From Gemmatimonas sp. (GTDB taxonomy: Bacteria > Gemmatimonadota > Gemmatimonadetes > Gemmatimonadales > Gemmatimonadaceae), in the NCBI GenBank assembly GCA_025361705.1, contig JANYJW010000033.1:1-64000 (forward strand): DNA of 64,000 nt. The letters are read 5' to 3'. Below are positions 10,966 to 19,995 of the stretch, piece after piece; positions within the stretch are counted from its first letter, which is position 1, and every line of letters starts with the position of its first letter. The notes under the pieces were generated by a model. It saw only the letters and a program-made list of their open reading frames with translations. It was not told the origin of the DNA and ran no database searches. Made by a program: the position numbers and the translations under genes.

Positions 10966-12297
10966 ATGCGCTACGTGATTGCCGGTGCCGCCTTCGCCCT
11001 GTCGCTTGCCGCACCGGCGCAGGCGCAGTTCTTCTCGACGACGATCACACTCGTCGCCGACCCGGCCACCGCGACCATCTACCGCCTGAAGGTGCAGGAC
11101 AACTCGCTGGTGGCGATCGGCACGGGGAACGCCAAGATGAAGCTCGACAAGGACGATCCCAACACCATTGTCGTGCGACAGGACGGCTTCCGCGACGTGA
11201 AGCGCAGCTTCCCGAAGGACGCGGAATACAAGGACAAGACGTTCACGATTGCGCTCACCAAGCGGGTGGTGCAGCTCACGGCGCTGCCGTACGACGCGCG
11301 GATCCTGGTGAATGGCGAGCCCAAGGGCACACGGGCCCTCGAAGTGGACGTCGAGGCCGGACAGACGACGACGATCGAGGTGACGAAGAGCGGGTTCGCC
11401 ACCATCAAGCGCGTCTACCGCTGGGAGAAGGGGGGCGACATGCCGCCCATCCAGGACCGCATCGAACTGCTCGATCGCAAGGTCTCCGTCACGACGTTCC
11501 CCGAGGGCGTCGAACTGGTGAGCGCCGACGCCAAGGTAGGCGACGGTGACGCGGACTTCATCATCAAGCGCGGCACGTGCGCCAAGCTCACGGCGCGCAA
11601 GGCGGGCTGGATTGCGGAGACGCACGAGTACTGCAACAAGGACGGCCAGTCGGAACCGCTGCCGGCCGACCGCTTCGTGCTGAAGGGGCGCGTCGTGAAC
11701 GTCTCGGCGCCGTCGGGGGCGCGGATTTTCGTCAACAACAAGCAGGCAGGCGTCGGGTCATTCGCGGTGCAGGTGCCGGACGGCGGCTGCGTGAAGGTCA
11801 AGGTGGAGCAGTCGGGGTTCCTGACCTACGACCGCGAGTACTGCGCGCAGGCCAACGCCCCGGTGCCGCCGCTGGAGGACAACGTCACGCTCAAGCAGGA
11901 CGACTCGTTTGCCGCGTCAGTGGCGAGCGACCAGGCCAACGTCAACGTCACCGTGGAGCCTGGCGCGAAGTTCAAGGAGGAGCAGGCGTGGAAGCTCCTC
12001 TCGTCCATCGTGCTCACCTACTTCGACGTGCTCGAAAACTCCGACAGCCAGACGGGCTACCTGCGCACCGCGTGGCAGATCAAGTCGTGGGGCGACAACA
12101 ACGAAGTCGTGATTCGCACGCGGATCATCGTCAAGCGCTCCAACGACTCGCCCCTGCGCTACTCGGTGAAGATAGTGAGCGAACGGAACAAGTCGGCGGG
12201 GGTGTCCGTAAAGGAAGACGAGAACTTCATGCCGTGGGACCGCTTGCTGAACACGTATAAGGACGTGATCAGCGAAGCGCAGAGCCGGCTCAAGTAG
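10966..12297 (+). CDS. Secreted PEGA-repeat-like protein
   Basis: A 443-residue exported protein of unknown function. An N-terminal signal peptide (about 1-21, ending APAQAQ) leads into a series of short beta-rich modules resembling PEGA repeats: TALPYDARILVNGEPKGTRA followed by a TTIEVTKSGF segment, and later a SAPSGARIFVNNKQAGVGSF module with VKVEQSGFLTYDREYC. Two copies of a Cys-containing EYC motif (EYCNKD, EYCAQ) recur. The last 120 residues lack the repeat and contain WKLLSSIVLTYFDVLE. PEGA domains are thought to mediate surface or cell-wall interaction. ATG 10966 is chosen over an upstream GTG (10921) because it gives a standard signal peptide. Confidence 0.7.
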   Translation: MRYVIAGAAFALSLAAPAQAQFFSTTITLVADPATATIYRLKVQDNSLVAIGTGNAKMKLDKDDPNTIVVRQDGFRDVKRSFPKDAEYKDKTFTIALTKRVVQLTALPYDARILVNGEPKGTRALEVDVEAGQTTTIEVTKSGFATIKRVYRWEKGGDMPPIQDRIELLDRKVSVTTFPEGVELVSADAKVGDGDADFIIKRGTCAKLTARKAGWIAETHEYCNKDGQSEPLPADRFVLKGRVVNVSAPSGARIFVNNKQAGVGSFAVQVPDGGCVKVKVEQSGFLTYDREYCAQANAPVPPLEDNVTLKQDDSFAASVASDQANVNVTVEPGAKFKEEQAWKLLSSIVLTYFDVLENSDSQTGYLRTAWQIKSWGDNNEVVIRTRIIVKRSNDSPLRYSVKIVSERNKSAGVSVKEDENFMPWDRLLNTYKDVISEAQSRLK

Positions 12298-12324
12298 CCG
12301 CATGATCGCCGCTGCCCGGGGCGC

Positions 12325-13731
12325 ATGACCAGTTCGGGTTCGCTGATCTTCGCGCAGTCGCTGCTTGCAGCGATCACGCTGACCTACGGATCGGCGTTTC
12401 TGGGGTTGTGGCTGCAGTACCGGCGCCGTGCAATGCGGGCGTTTGCCGTCGCGTGGATCGGGCTCGGGCTGTACTCGGCGTGGAGCATCATGTACGTCGT
12501 GGTGCATCCCGACCTCGAGCGACTGTCGCCCGCGCTCGACCTGGCACTCGTCTGCGCCGAGATCGTCCTTGGCACCGCCACCGCGGTGGCGATTCTGCAT
12601 GCCGTGTACTCGGTGGTCGCCCCCACACGGTCGCGTCGTGGCCTGTTGATCGCCGCCATCGTCGCGGTGGTCATCCTGCTCGCCATCGCGGTGAAGGGGG
12701 GCGAATACGCCTCGATCATGCGGTTGGTGGTGATGGCGGCGCTGGTGCACGGCATGGTGTCGGCGTGGCGTGCCGCACCGTCCCCCGGGCGGCTCAGCAT
12801 GTTCGCCGCGCTCGGCCTGCTCGTCATGCGCCCGGCCTTCGGGCTGCTCGCCGTGCAATGGCAGGCGGGTACGCAACCCACCTGGTATTCGGTGTTGCAG
12901 GTCATCGTGTCCATCGGGTCGGGGTTCTTTGTGACGGTCGCCGTCTTCGCCGTCGAGCGGGAGGCCAGCCTGCGCGAGCGCGCGGCGCTCGACCGCATCG
13001 TCGCCGAGTCGCAGCGCCTGGAGTCCATGGGACGCATGGCGCGCAGCGTGGCGCACGATTTCAACAACATCCTGACCGCCATTCTCGCGACCGGTGGATC
13101 GGACGCGCTGGAGGGGACGTCGCCCGCGGAGCGCGACGCGGCGGCCCGCGAGGTCGACGTTGCGGTGGCACGCGGCAACGAACTGACGCGCCAGTTGCTG
13201 TCGTTTGCGCGGCCGCAGGTGGCGACGGCCGAGCTGTTCGACGCCAGCGCGCGCCTCGCGGCGCTGCTCCCGATGGCGCAACGCGTCGCGGGCAACGACG
13301 TCCGGCTGGTCGGCATGATCCATCCGGCCGCCGGTGCACCGCCCGCGATGCTGCGCGCCGATCCCGTGCAGTTCGACCAGGTGTTGCTCAACCTGGTGGC
13401 CAATGCGCGCGACGCGACCCGGACCGACGGCGTGATCACGGTCGGATCGGAGATGCTGCCCGCTGGACGACGCGACCAGCTGCCCGCCGGCGTTCCGCCT
13501 GGCGACTACTTCGTCGTCACGGTCAGCGATACCGGCTCGGGCATCGCCGCCGACATTCGCGATCGGATCTTCGAGCCGTACTTCACCACCAAGCCCGACG
13601 GACGGGGTACCGGACTCGGCCTGGCATCGGTCTTCACCTTTGTGCGAACGGCGGGCGGTTTCGTCACCCTCGACAGCGCCGTGGGAGTCGGCAGCACGTT
13701 TGTGCTTTACTTCCCGCTGGCGCAGGGATGA
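12325..13731 (+). CDS. Seven-TM sensor histidine kinase (first of a tandem pair)
   Basis: Inner-membrane histidine kinase, 468 aa. About seven hydrophobic segments fill residues 7-212, followed by a short helix (VEREASLRERAALD) and the kinase core: phospho-acceptor His244 in SVAHDFNNILTAI, N box NLVANARDAT, G1 box DTGSGI, F box YFTTKP and G2 box GTGLGLA. There is no PAS, HAMP or receiver domain, so signal detection must be in the membrane part. It overlaps the next gene by four bases (ATGA); that gene is a close paralogue with the same architecture. No response regulator is adjacent. Confidence 0.88.
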   Translation: MTSSGSLIFAQSLLAAITLTYGSAFLGLWLQYRRRAMRAFAVAWIGLGLYSAWSIMYVVVHPDLERLSPALDLALVCAEIVLGTATAVAILHAVYSVVAPTRSRRGLLIAAIVAVVILLAIAVKGGEYASIMRLVVMAALVHGMVSAWRAAPSPGRLSMFAALGLLVMRPAFGLLAVQWQAGTQPTWYSVLQVIVSIGSGFFVTVAVFAVEREASLRERAALDRIVAESQRLESMGRMARSVAHDFNNILTAILATGGSDALEGTSPAERDAAAREVDVAVARGNELTRQLLSFARPQVATAELFDASARLAALLPMAQRVAGNDVRLVGMIHPAAGAPPAMLRADPVQFDQVLLNLVANARDATRTDGVITVGSEMLPAGRRDQLPAGVPPGDYFVVTVSDTGSGIAADIRDRIFEPYFTTKPDGRGTGLGLASVFTFVRTAGGFVTLDSAVGVGSTFVLYFPLAQG

Positions 13732-15158
13732 TCGCGCCCAGCCCGGCGGTTTTCGCGCAGTTGCTGGTGGCGGTTATCGCCCTGGCCTACGGTTCGGCAT
13801 TCGTCGGGCTGTGGCTGCATTATCGCCGCGACGCGATGCGGGCGTTTGCCTTCGCGTGGCTCGCCCTGGGCGTGTATTCGCTGGTCACCGTGTTCTGGCT
13901 GGAGGTCTACCGGGGCGCAATGCCGGCCAGGGATGCCGTGCTGACCGGGCTGACGGCGGCAACCGCGGTGCTGTCGGTGATCGCCTCGGCGTGGATGATC
14001 TCGGCCACCTCTGCGGTGATCACCCCGGATCGTGCACCCCGCTGGTTGCGCCCCGTGGCGCTGGCTGTCGCGGTCTTCCTGCTCGTGATGGTCCTGCTCG
14101 ATCGCCCGCTGGCCATCTCCACCATTCGGCTCGTCTTCGTCGCCGCGTGGGGATGGGGGCTGATTGCCGCCGTGCGAGCCGCGCCATCGCCCGGTCGGCG
14201 CAGCCTCGCCGCGTTCCACGCGCTGATGCTGCTGCGCGTGTTCCTCGCCCTGGCATTGATCTCGCTGACCACCGGTGACCAGCCGCTCTGGTACACCATC
14301 CTGCAGATGATCGTCACCATTGCGGCCGGCTTCCTCTCCACGACGGCGGCGTTCTCCCTTGAGCGGGAGGCCGCGCTGCGTGAGCGCGTGACGTACGAGC
14401 GTGGCGCCGCGCAGTCGCAGCGGATGGAGTCGATGGGCCGCATGGCGAGCAGCGTGGCACACGACTTCAACAATATCCTCACGTCGGTGCTGGCGGCGTC
14501 GGAGTCTGTGTCGGACGACCTGGCGGCGCCCGCCGAACGCGCCGAGGCGCGCGCGGACGTCGGCGCGGCGGTCCAGCGCGGCAAGGAGCTCACGCAGCAG
14601 CTGCTGGCATTTGCGCGGCCTGCGGCGTCTCAGTCAGTGGAGTTCGATCCGGCGCGCCGTGTGCTCGACCTTGTGCCGATGATCGAGCGGCTGGTTGGCC
14701 GCGAACGGCCAGTGGCGTGCTCGGTGGCGGAGGCGCTGCGCGCGTCGCCCTGCGCGGTGCTGGCCGACGCGGTGCAGTTCGACCAGGTGATGCTCAACCT
14801 CGCGGCGAATGCGCGCGACGCGATGCCGCACGGTGGCACGCTTGCCATCGACTGTGCGCTGTCGACGTCGGAACGTGAACTCGGTGCGGCCGGCCTGTCG
14901 GCGGGTCGGTATGTGCGGGTGCGGATGACCGATAGCGGCTCCGGGATGACGCCGGAGACGATCGCCCGGATCTTCGATCCGTACTTCACCACCAAGGCCC
15001 CGGGCAAGGGCACGGGCCTCGGCCTCGCCACCGCCTTTGCATTCGTGCGGCAGGCCCAGGGCGCCATTCGCGTGCAGAGCGCCGACGGCGCGGGGAGTAC
15101 GTTTTGGATCTATCTCCCAGTGAAGATACCTGGGCGGGCGCGGGCTGACCTCGCCTGA
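13728..15158 (+). CDS. Seven-TM sensor histidine kinase (second of a tandem pair)
   Basis: 476-residue paralogue of the preceding kinase with the same layout: seven hydrophobic segments, then His245 in SVAHDFNNILTSV, NLAANARDAMP, DSGSGM, YFTTKAPGKG and GTGLGLA boxes. Segments such as AYGSAFVGLWLHYRRDAMRA are almost identical to the first copy (TYGSAFLGLWLQYRRRAMRA), which supports an old tandem duplication. The start ATG lies inside the stop of the first gene, so the two are probably translated in a coupled way and could form heterodimers. The gene ends in a hairpin and faces mazG. Confidence 0.88.
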   Translation: MIAPSPAVFAQLLVAVIALAYGSAFVGLWLHYRRDAMRAFAFAWLALGVYSLVTVFWLEVYRGAMPARDAVLTGLTAATAVLSVIASAWMISATSAVITPDRAPRWLRPVALAVAVFLLVMVLLDRPLAISTIRLVFVAAWGWGLIAAVRAAPSPGRRSLAAFHALMLLRVFLALALISLTTGDQPLWYTILQMIVTIAAGFLSTTAAFSLEREAALRERVTYERGAAQSQRMESMGRMASSVAHDFNNILTSVLAASESVSDDLAAPAERAEARADVGAAVQRGKELTQQLLAFARPAASQSVEFDPARRVLDLVPMIERLVGRERPVACSVAEALRASPCAVLADAVQFDQVMLNLAANARDAMPHGGTLAIDCALSTSERELGAAGLSAGRYVRVRMTDSGSGMTPETIARIFDPYFTTKAPGKGTGLGLATAFAFVRQAQGAIRVQSADGAGSTFWIYLPVKIPGRARADLA

Positions 15159-15167
15159 CGGGCGAGG
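15149..15167. terminator. Hairpin between convergent kinase and mazG genes
   Basis: Perfect 7-bp stem CCTCGCC / GGCGAGG with loop TGACG, overlapping the kinase stop codon; a second small stem GGGCG/CGCCC follows at 15160-15172. Position between two convergent genes suggests bidirectional termination. No T-tract on either strand. Confidence 0.45.
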
Positions 15168-15181
15168 CGCCCAGCGCGCGT

Positions 15182-16006
15182 CTACTCTGCCTGCTTCACC
15201 TCGTCCCACATCGCGTCGAGTACGGGCAGCCCCGCCGTGCGCACGTCCACGCCGCGCTGCACGGCGAGCCGTTCGATGGCCTCGAACCGCCGTTGGAACT
15301 TGCCGTTGGCCGCGTCGAGGGCGAGCGCGGGATGCACCCCGCATTTGCGGCACAGGTTGACCACGGCAAACAGCAGGTCGCCCAGCTCACCCTCGAGCGC
15401 GGCATGCCGCGGGTCGCCACTCGGGACGCCGTGGGTGGCGAAGACGTGCCCATCGCGCGCAATGAGCTCGGCCACCTCGGCCAGTTCCTCGGTGACCTTC
15501 TGTGACGGCCCCTCCGCGTCGGGCCAGTCGAAGCCCACGCCGGCCGCACGTTCCTGCAGTCGGTGCGCGCGGTGCAGGCTCGGCAGCCCCTGCGGTAGTC
15601 CTTCTGCAAGCGACGTGCGCGTCTTGGACTTCATCTGCTCCCACGGCTCGCGCTTGGAATCATCCGCGAGCACGCTGCCGTCTGCCGTCGGCCGTCGGCC
15701 CTCTGGATACAGCCACGGATGCCGCTTCACCATCTTTGCTACCAGCGACCCCGAGACGTCGCGGATATCGAACGCGCCGCGCTCCTCGGCGATGAGGGCA
15801 TGGAAGAGCACCTGCAGCAGCACATCGCCGAGCTCGCTGCACGTGGCCGCGTCATCGCCGGCCAAGAGCGCGTCGTCGAGCTCGTGCATTTCCTCGTTGA
15901 GGTAGGGGCGCAGGGAATGGTGCGTCTGCGCCTTGTCCCAGGCGTCGCGTGTCCGCAGGTCGCGCATGATGGCCAGCGCGTCGTCGAGTGTCTTCTTTTC
16001 TTGCAT
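15182..16006 (-). CDS. mazG: Nucleoside triphosphate pyrophosphohydrolase MazG
   Basis: Hydrolyses (d)NTPs to monophosphates plus pyrophosphate; house-cleaning and stress-response enzyme. 274 residues with two MazG repeats: first with EEMHELDDAL and ELGDVLLQVLFHA (metal-binding ExxE/ExxD), second with TEELAEVAELI and GELGDLLFAVVNLCRK. Between them, after KRHPWLYP, lies an extra segment EGRRPTADGSVLADD where family members usually have a short loop; it is encoded by heptameric repeats (15674-15707). ATG 16006 is chosen because GAGGGGGG sits just upstream; a 12-codon longer start lacks this. Divergent from alr with only 35 bases between, so promoters must overlap. Confidence 0.93.
   Translation of the reverse strand: MQEKKTLDDALAIMRDLRTRDAWDKAQTHHSLRPYLNEEMHELDDALLAGDDAATCSELGDVLLQVLFHALIAEERGAFDIRDVSGSLVAKMVKRHPWLYPEGRRPTADGSVLADDSKREPWEQMKSKTRTSLAEGLPQGLPSLHRAHRLQERAAGVGFDWPDAEGPSQKVTEELAEVAELIARDGHVFATHGVPSGDPRHAALEGELGDLLFAVVNLCRKCGVHPALALDAANGKFQRRFEAIERLAVQRGVDVRTAGLPVLDAMWDEVKQAE
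15674..15707 (+). repeat. Heptameric repeat inside mazG
   Basis: Plus-strand units GCTGCC/GTCTGCC/GTCGGCC/GTCGGCC/CTCTGGA, read in frame on the minus strand as the extra EGRRPTADGS loop of MazG. The block keeps the reading frame open. Confidence 0.75.
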
Positions 16007-16041
16007 CGCCCCCCTCACGGCCGCTAACTTTACAGGCTGCA

Positions 16042-17142
16042 ATGACGACGCAATCTACAGCACAGGAAACAACGCGCGCCTGGGTCGACGTGGACCTCGG
16101 CGCGTTGGTGCGCAACGGGGCCGCGCTGCAACGGCACGCCGGCGTGCCGCTGGTGCCGATGGTCAAGGCCGATGCCTATGGCCTGGGCGCGGTGGCGTGC
16201 GCGCGGGCGCTCGAGCGGCTCGACCCACTCGCGTTCGGCGTCGCCACCGTGCGCGAGGTCGAGGAGTTGCGCGCGGCCGGCATCGGGCGCCGAATCTACG
16301 TCTTTTCGCCACTGTTGCCCGAGGAGTTTGCCGCGGCCCGCGCGGTGCGTGCCGTGCCGACTCTTGGCGATCCGGCGGCCATAGCCGCGTGGGTGCAGGG
16401 CGGTGGCGGCCCGTGGCACCTGTCCATCGAGACGGGGATGCACCGCGCCGGCCTGCGCTGGGACCTGGTGGGGCTGGTTGCCGATCTGGTGCGCGCGCAT
16501 CCCCCTGAGGGGGCGTTCACGCACTTCCATTCGGCCGAGCACAACGATGGGTCGCTGGAGCGGCAGGAGACCCGTTTTCGCGAAGCGCTGGCCGCCCTGC
16601 CGGTGATGCCCGCACTGCTGCATGCGCAGAACAGCGCGGCCATCGTGCGTCGCGCGGAGTCGCCGTGGAGCTTCGTGCGCCCCGGCGTCTTCCTGTACGG
16701 GGTGGGCAGCGGCCCCGGCGCCGCCTTGCACCCGGAACCTGTCGCCCATATCCGCGTCCGCGTCCTCGAACTGCACGACCTGCAGGACGGGGACACGGTG
16801 AGCTACTCGGCGTCCTGGCGCGCCGTTGGCCCGCGTCGCGTGGCCACGCTGGGCATCGGCTACGCCGACGGCTACCGCCGCGCTCTGGGAAACCGCGGGC
16901 CAGCCTTGCTCCACGGCGTGTGCACGACGGTCGCGGGCTTGGTCACCATGGACATGACGATGATCGACGTGACGGACCTGGCGTGCCGCGTCGGGGATGT
17001 GGTGACCCTGCTTGGACGCGATGGCAGCGAACTGATTACCGTGGAGGAGCTGGCCGTGTTTGCCGACTTCATGTCGCCGTACGAGTTGCTCACCGGGCTG
17101 CGCCAGCGCCTGCCGCGCCGCCATCACGAGGCGGTCGCATGA
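16042..17142 (+). CDS. alr: Alanine racemase
   Basis: PLP enzyme interconverting L- and D-alanine for peptidoglycan synthesis; 366 aa. PLP lysine is Lys42 in PMVKADAYGLGA; the opposing catalytic tyrosine is Tyr255 in TVSYSASWRA; GIGYADGYRRAL and MDMTMIDV complete the C-terminal barrel signature. ATG 16042 is used; an upstream in-frame ATG (15988) would run into the mazG coding region and adds non-conserved residues. Its stop overlaps deoB (ATGA), making it the first gene of a six-gene coupled operon that ends at 22299. Pairing of a cell-wall gene with nucleoside catabolism is not functionally obvious. Confidence 0.95.
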   Translation: MTTQSTAQETTRAWVDVDLGALVRNGAALQRHAGVPLVPMVKADAYGLGAVACARALERLDPLAFGVATVREVEELRAAGIGRRIYVFSPLLPEEFAAARAVRAVPTLGDPAAIAAWVQGGGGPWHLSIETGMHRAGLRWDLVGLVADLVRAHPPEGAFTHFHSAEHNDGSLERQETRFREALAALPVMPALLHAQNSAAIVRRAESPWSFVRPGVFLYGVGSGPGAALHPEPVAHIRVRVLELHDLQDGDTVSYSASWRAVGPRRVATLGIGYADGYRRALGNRGPALLHGVCTTVAGLVTMDMTMIDVTDLACRVGDVVTLLGRDGSELITVEELAVFADFMSPYELLTGLRQRLPRRHHEAVA

Positions 17143-18302
17143 GCCGCCGCGCCTGCATTCTGGTGCTTGATGGCGTGGGAATTGGCGAAGCGGCGGACGC
17201 CGATGAGTACGGTGACGAAGGCTCGCACACGCTGGCCAATACCGCCCGCTTCGTGGGCGGATATGACCTGCCCAACCTGCAGCGGGCCGGCCTCGGCAAC
17301 CTGGCGGCCATCGCCGGGCTGGCGGTCGAGCCGCATCCTGTGGCGGCGCACGGCGTCCTCGCCCCCGCGTCCAAGGGCAAGGACAGCACCACCGGCCATT
17401 GGGAGCTGGCGGGCGTGCATCTCGCGCAGCCGTTTCCCACCTTTCCACACGGCTTTCCGCAGGCGGTCCTCGACGAGTTTTCGCGCCGCACGGGGCGCCC
17501 CTGCATTGGCAACGTCGTGGGCAGCGGCACGGCAATCCTCGACGAGTACGGCGCCGAGCAGGTGCGCACTGGGGCGTGGATCATCTACACGTCGGCCGAC
17601 TCGGTCTTCCAGGTGGCGGCGCACGAGGGCGTGGTGCCGCTGGCCGAGCTGCACGCCGCCTGCCAGGTGGCCCGCGAGATGCTCGTGCCGCCGTACAACG
17701 TGTCGCGAGTCATCGCCCGACCGTTCGTCGGCGAGGCCGGGCACTGGGTGCGGACCAGCAACCGCCGCGACTTTTCGGTCGTATCGCCCGATGAGACACT
17801 GCTCGACGCCCTCGCGGCGGCGGGCATCCCGCGCACGGGAGTGGGGAAGGTGGACGACCTGTTTGCCCGCCGGAACCTGGAGGGCGGCCACACGAGGTCG
17901 AACGCCGAGGGAATTGCAAGCCTCACGGATTGGCTGGCCCGGGGCAATGGGTTCTGCTTCGCCAACCTTGTAGATTTCGATCAGGCCTTCGGGCACCGAA
18001 ACGATGCTCCGGGGTTCTATGGAGCGTTGCGCGAGTTTGATGCCGCCCTTCCCGATCTCCAACACGCCCTGCGAGAGGACGACCTGCTGTTTGTGACCGC
18101 CGATCACGGCAACGACCCGACCACCCCGTCGACCGACCACGCCCGCGAGAACGTTCCGGTGCTCGTGTTCGGTCCGCGGGTGCGTCCGGTGGCGCTTGGA
18201 TTGCGTCCCACGTTCTCCGATCTCGGAGCGACCGCCGCCGAGTGGCTGGGCGTCGCATTCCGCGGCCGTGGCACCTCGTTTCTTTCCGCCCTGCTCGGCT
18301 GA
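17139..18302 (+). CDS. deoB: Phosphopentomutase
   Basis: Interconverts (deoxy)ribose-1-phosphate and -5-phosphate, linking nucleoside phosphorolysis to DeoC and the pentose phosphate pathway. 387 residues; alkaline-phosphatase-like metalloenzyme with the N-terminal metal site LVLDGVGIGEA, the phospho-acceptor Thr region SKGKDSTTGHWELAG, and the C-terminal TADHGNDPTTPSTDHARE metal ligands. ATG 17139 overlaps the alr stop by four bases; the stop overlaps the cdd start by one base. deoC itself is in a separate unit at 6531. Confidence 0.95.
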   Translation: MSRRACILVLDGVGIGEAADADEYGDEGSHTLANTARFVGGYDLPNLQRAGLGNLAAIAGLAVEPHPVAAHGVLAPASKGKDSTTGHWELAGVHLAQPFPTFPHGFPQAVLDEFSRRTGRPCIGNVVGSGTAILDEYGAEQVRTGAWIIYTSADSVFQVAAHEGVVPLAELHAACQVAREMLVPPYNVSRVIARPFVGEAGHWVRTSNRRDFSVVSPDETLLDALAAAGIPRTGVGKVDDLFARRNLEGGHTRSNAEGIASLTDWLARGNGFCFANLVDFDQAFGHRNDAPGFYGALREFDAALPDLQHALREDDLLFVTADHGNDPTTPSTDHARENVPVLVFGPRVRPVALGLRPTFSDLGATAAEWLGVAFRGRGTSFLSALLG

Positions 18303-18712
18303 TGGCTGACGCCTCCACGCTCGAGTCGCTGCGCGCCGCTGCCTTGGCGGCCATGGAGCACGCGTACGCACCCTATTCGCATTTTCGGGTGGGGGCGGCG
18401 TTGCTTACGCCGGACGGCGAGATCGTCGCCGGCTGCAATGTTGAGAATGCCGCCTACCCGTCGGGCATGTGCGCGGAGCGTGTGGCAATGGGCGCGGCCA
18501 TCGTGCGTGGCCTGCGGCACTTCACGCACGTCGTGGTGGCCACCGAAGCCGGCACGCCGACGCCGCCCTGCGGCATGTGCCGGCAAGTATTGCAGGAGCT
18601 GGCGCCCGGATGCCGTGTGATCAGCGTGACCCGTGGCGGCGCCGAGGCCGAGTGGCCGCTGGCGGATCTGCTGCCGTACCCCTTTGATACCTCGTCGCTG
18701 CGAGACGAATGA
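18302..18712 (+). CDS. cdd: Cytidine deaminase
   Basis: Zinc hydrolase (136 aa, the homotetrameric short type) converting cytidine and deoxycytidine to uridine and deoxyuridine. Zinc ligands and the proton shuttle are seen in CAERVAMG (Cys-Ala-Glu) and PCGMCRQ (two Cys); substrate site NVENAAYPSG precedes them. ATG 18302 uses the last base of the deoB stop; the stop overlaps the next gene (ATGA). Together with deoB and the distant deoC-ALDH16 pair it covers deoxycytidine salvage except for the nucleoside phosphorylase, which is not in the window. Confidence 0.96.
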   Translation: MADASTLESLRAAALAAMEHAYAPYSHFRVGAALLTPDGEIVAGCNVENAAYPSGMCAERVAMGAAIVRGLRHFTHVVVATEAGTPTPPCGMCRQVLQELAPGCRVISVTRGGAEAEWPLADLLPYPFDTSSLRDE

Positions 18713-19995
18713 CCAGACTTCTCCTCCGTCGCGCGTTGTCGGTGCTGTTCGTGGCGTCTGCCGCGGCAGCGCTTGGCGCGTGCAACGAGCATCTCGATGC
18801 CGGCAGTGCGTGCCCCTCGCTGTGCCCGGGACTTTCCGTGCCCATCAAGGACACGGTGCTCTCCCCGGTGCTCGCGTTCGACACCACGCTGGTGGGCTAT
18901 CCCTCCGTCGGCACCGAGCTGGGGATCCCGCTTGCATCGCGCGGCGACACGCTCGACGTGCGCGGCGTCATCCGGTTCGACTCGCTCGTGACGTTCTTCG
19001 CGCCGCCGGCCGACACCTCGCGACCAGTCACGCAGGCCGACACGGCCATCCTCCGCGTGCGCATCAACCTCACACAAAGCCGGCTGCCGGCGTCGGTGCG
19101 GTTCGAGGCGTATGATGTGGACACCATCGCCGACGACGGCAATACGGCGGCGGTGCTCGCCCTCTTCAGGCCCGACCGGCTGTTCTCGGCCCGCACGCTG
19201 ACGCGCGCCGAAATCACCGACTCGCTGATTTTTCCGATCTCCAGCGGCTGGCTGATGCAGAAGATCCAAACTGGCGCGCGGCTGCGCGTGGGGATTCGCC
19301 TGGTGGGCAGTGGGCCGGTGTCGCTGCGCCTGCACACCATCGAGACGGGGCTGCAGTCCGAGATTCGGTACTACGTGTCGACCGATACGGCGGTGAAACA
19401 GATCATCGTCGCCCCGTACTCCAAGACGCCGCTCGAGCCTGCGCTGCTGGCGTACGACTATCGCGACTACGCGGTGGTGGCGCGCAACGCGTTGCCGGCC
19501 ATCGGCAACCAGGCCCTCGCCACGGGCGGCGTCCCTGCGCGCAGGACGTACCTGCGATTCAACATTCCGCAGTGGCTGCTCGACTCCAATACGGTCGTGC
19601 GCGCCACGCTGCAGCTGACGCAGATCCCGATGCGCGGCTTCGACCAGGGCGATTCCGTGACGATCCATGGCCAGGCGGTGGCGGCGACCAGTCTCATCAC
19701 CGACCTGTACCGGTCGTCGCAGATCCTCATTCCGCAGGGCATGTTCGTTGGCGATTCCATTCGCGTGGCGCCGGCGGACAGCGGCGTGCGTTCGCTCGAG
19801 ATCAACTCGCTGCTGACCGTCTGGAAGTCACAGGCGGGCACCGCCGAGGCGCCGCAGCGCGCCATTGTGCTGCTGCAGACGGAGGAGGGGCTGCACGGTG
19901 CCGAGGTGCGGTTCTTCAACGCCCGGGCGGCGGCGGCGGTGCGCCCGCGGCTTCGTGTGAGCTATATCCCACGCGTCACTTTTGGAGTGCCTTGA
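18709..19995 (+). CDS. Predicted lipoprotein of unknown function
   Basis: 428-residue exported protein. The N-terminus has positive charges, a hydrophobic stretch and lipobox LGAC with Cys25, so it should be a lipoprotein. The body is beta-rich with recurring TAILRVRINLTQS and ATLQLTQIPMRGF style strands, followed each time by a predicted ligand-domain-like segment; the two halves look like a weak internal duplication (about 85-190 and 250-420). I do not recognise a family. Translationally coupled to cdd upstream (ATGA) and to the following barrel gene (one-base overlap), which suggests that lipoprotein and barrel act together in the outer membrane. Confidence 0.7.
   Translation: MTRLLLRRALSVLFVASAAAALGACNEHLDAGSACPSLCPGLSVPIKDTVLSPVLAFDTTLVGYPSVGTELGIPLASRGDTLDVRGVIRFDSLVTFFAPPADTSRPVTQADTAILRVRINLTQSRLPASVRFEAYDVDTIADDGNTAAVLALFRPDRLFSARTLTRAEITDSLIFPISSGWLMQKIQTGARLRVGIRLVGSGPVSLRLHTIETGLQSEIRYYVSTDTAVKQIIVAPYSKTPLEPALLAYDYRDYAVVARNALPAIGNQALATGGVPARRTYLRFNIPQWLLDSNTVVRATLQLTQIPMRGFDQGDSVTIHGQAVAATSLITDLYRSSQILIPQGMFVGDSIRVAPADSGVRSLEINSLLTVWKSQAGTAEAPQRAIVLLQTEEGLHGAEVRFFNARAAAAVRPRLRVSYIPRVTFGVP

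Noticed and set aside
12408-13727. Fusion-like upstream extension of the second kinase
   Set aside because: It overlaps the first kinase gene in a different frame and shows no conserved motifs; ATG 13728 gives the natural start.
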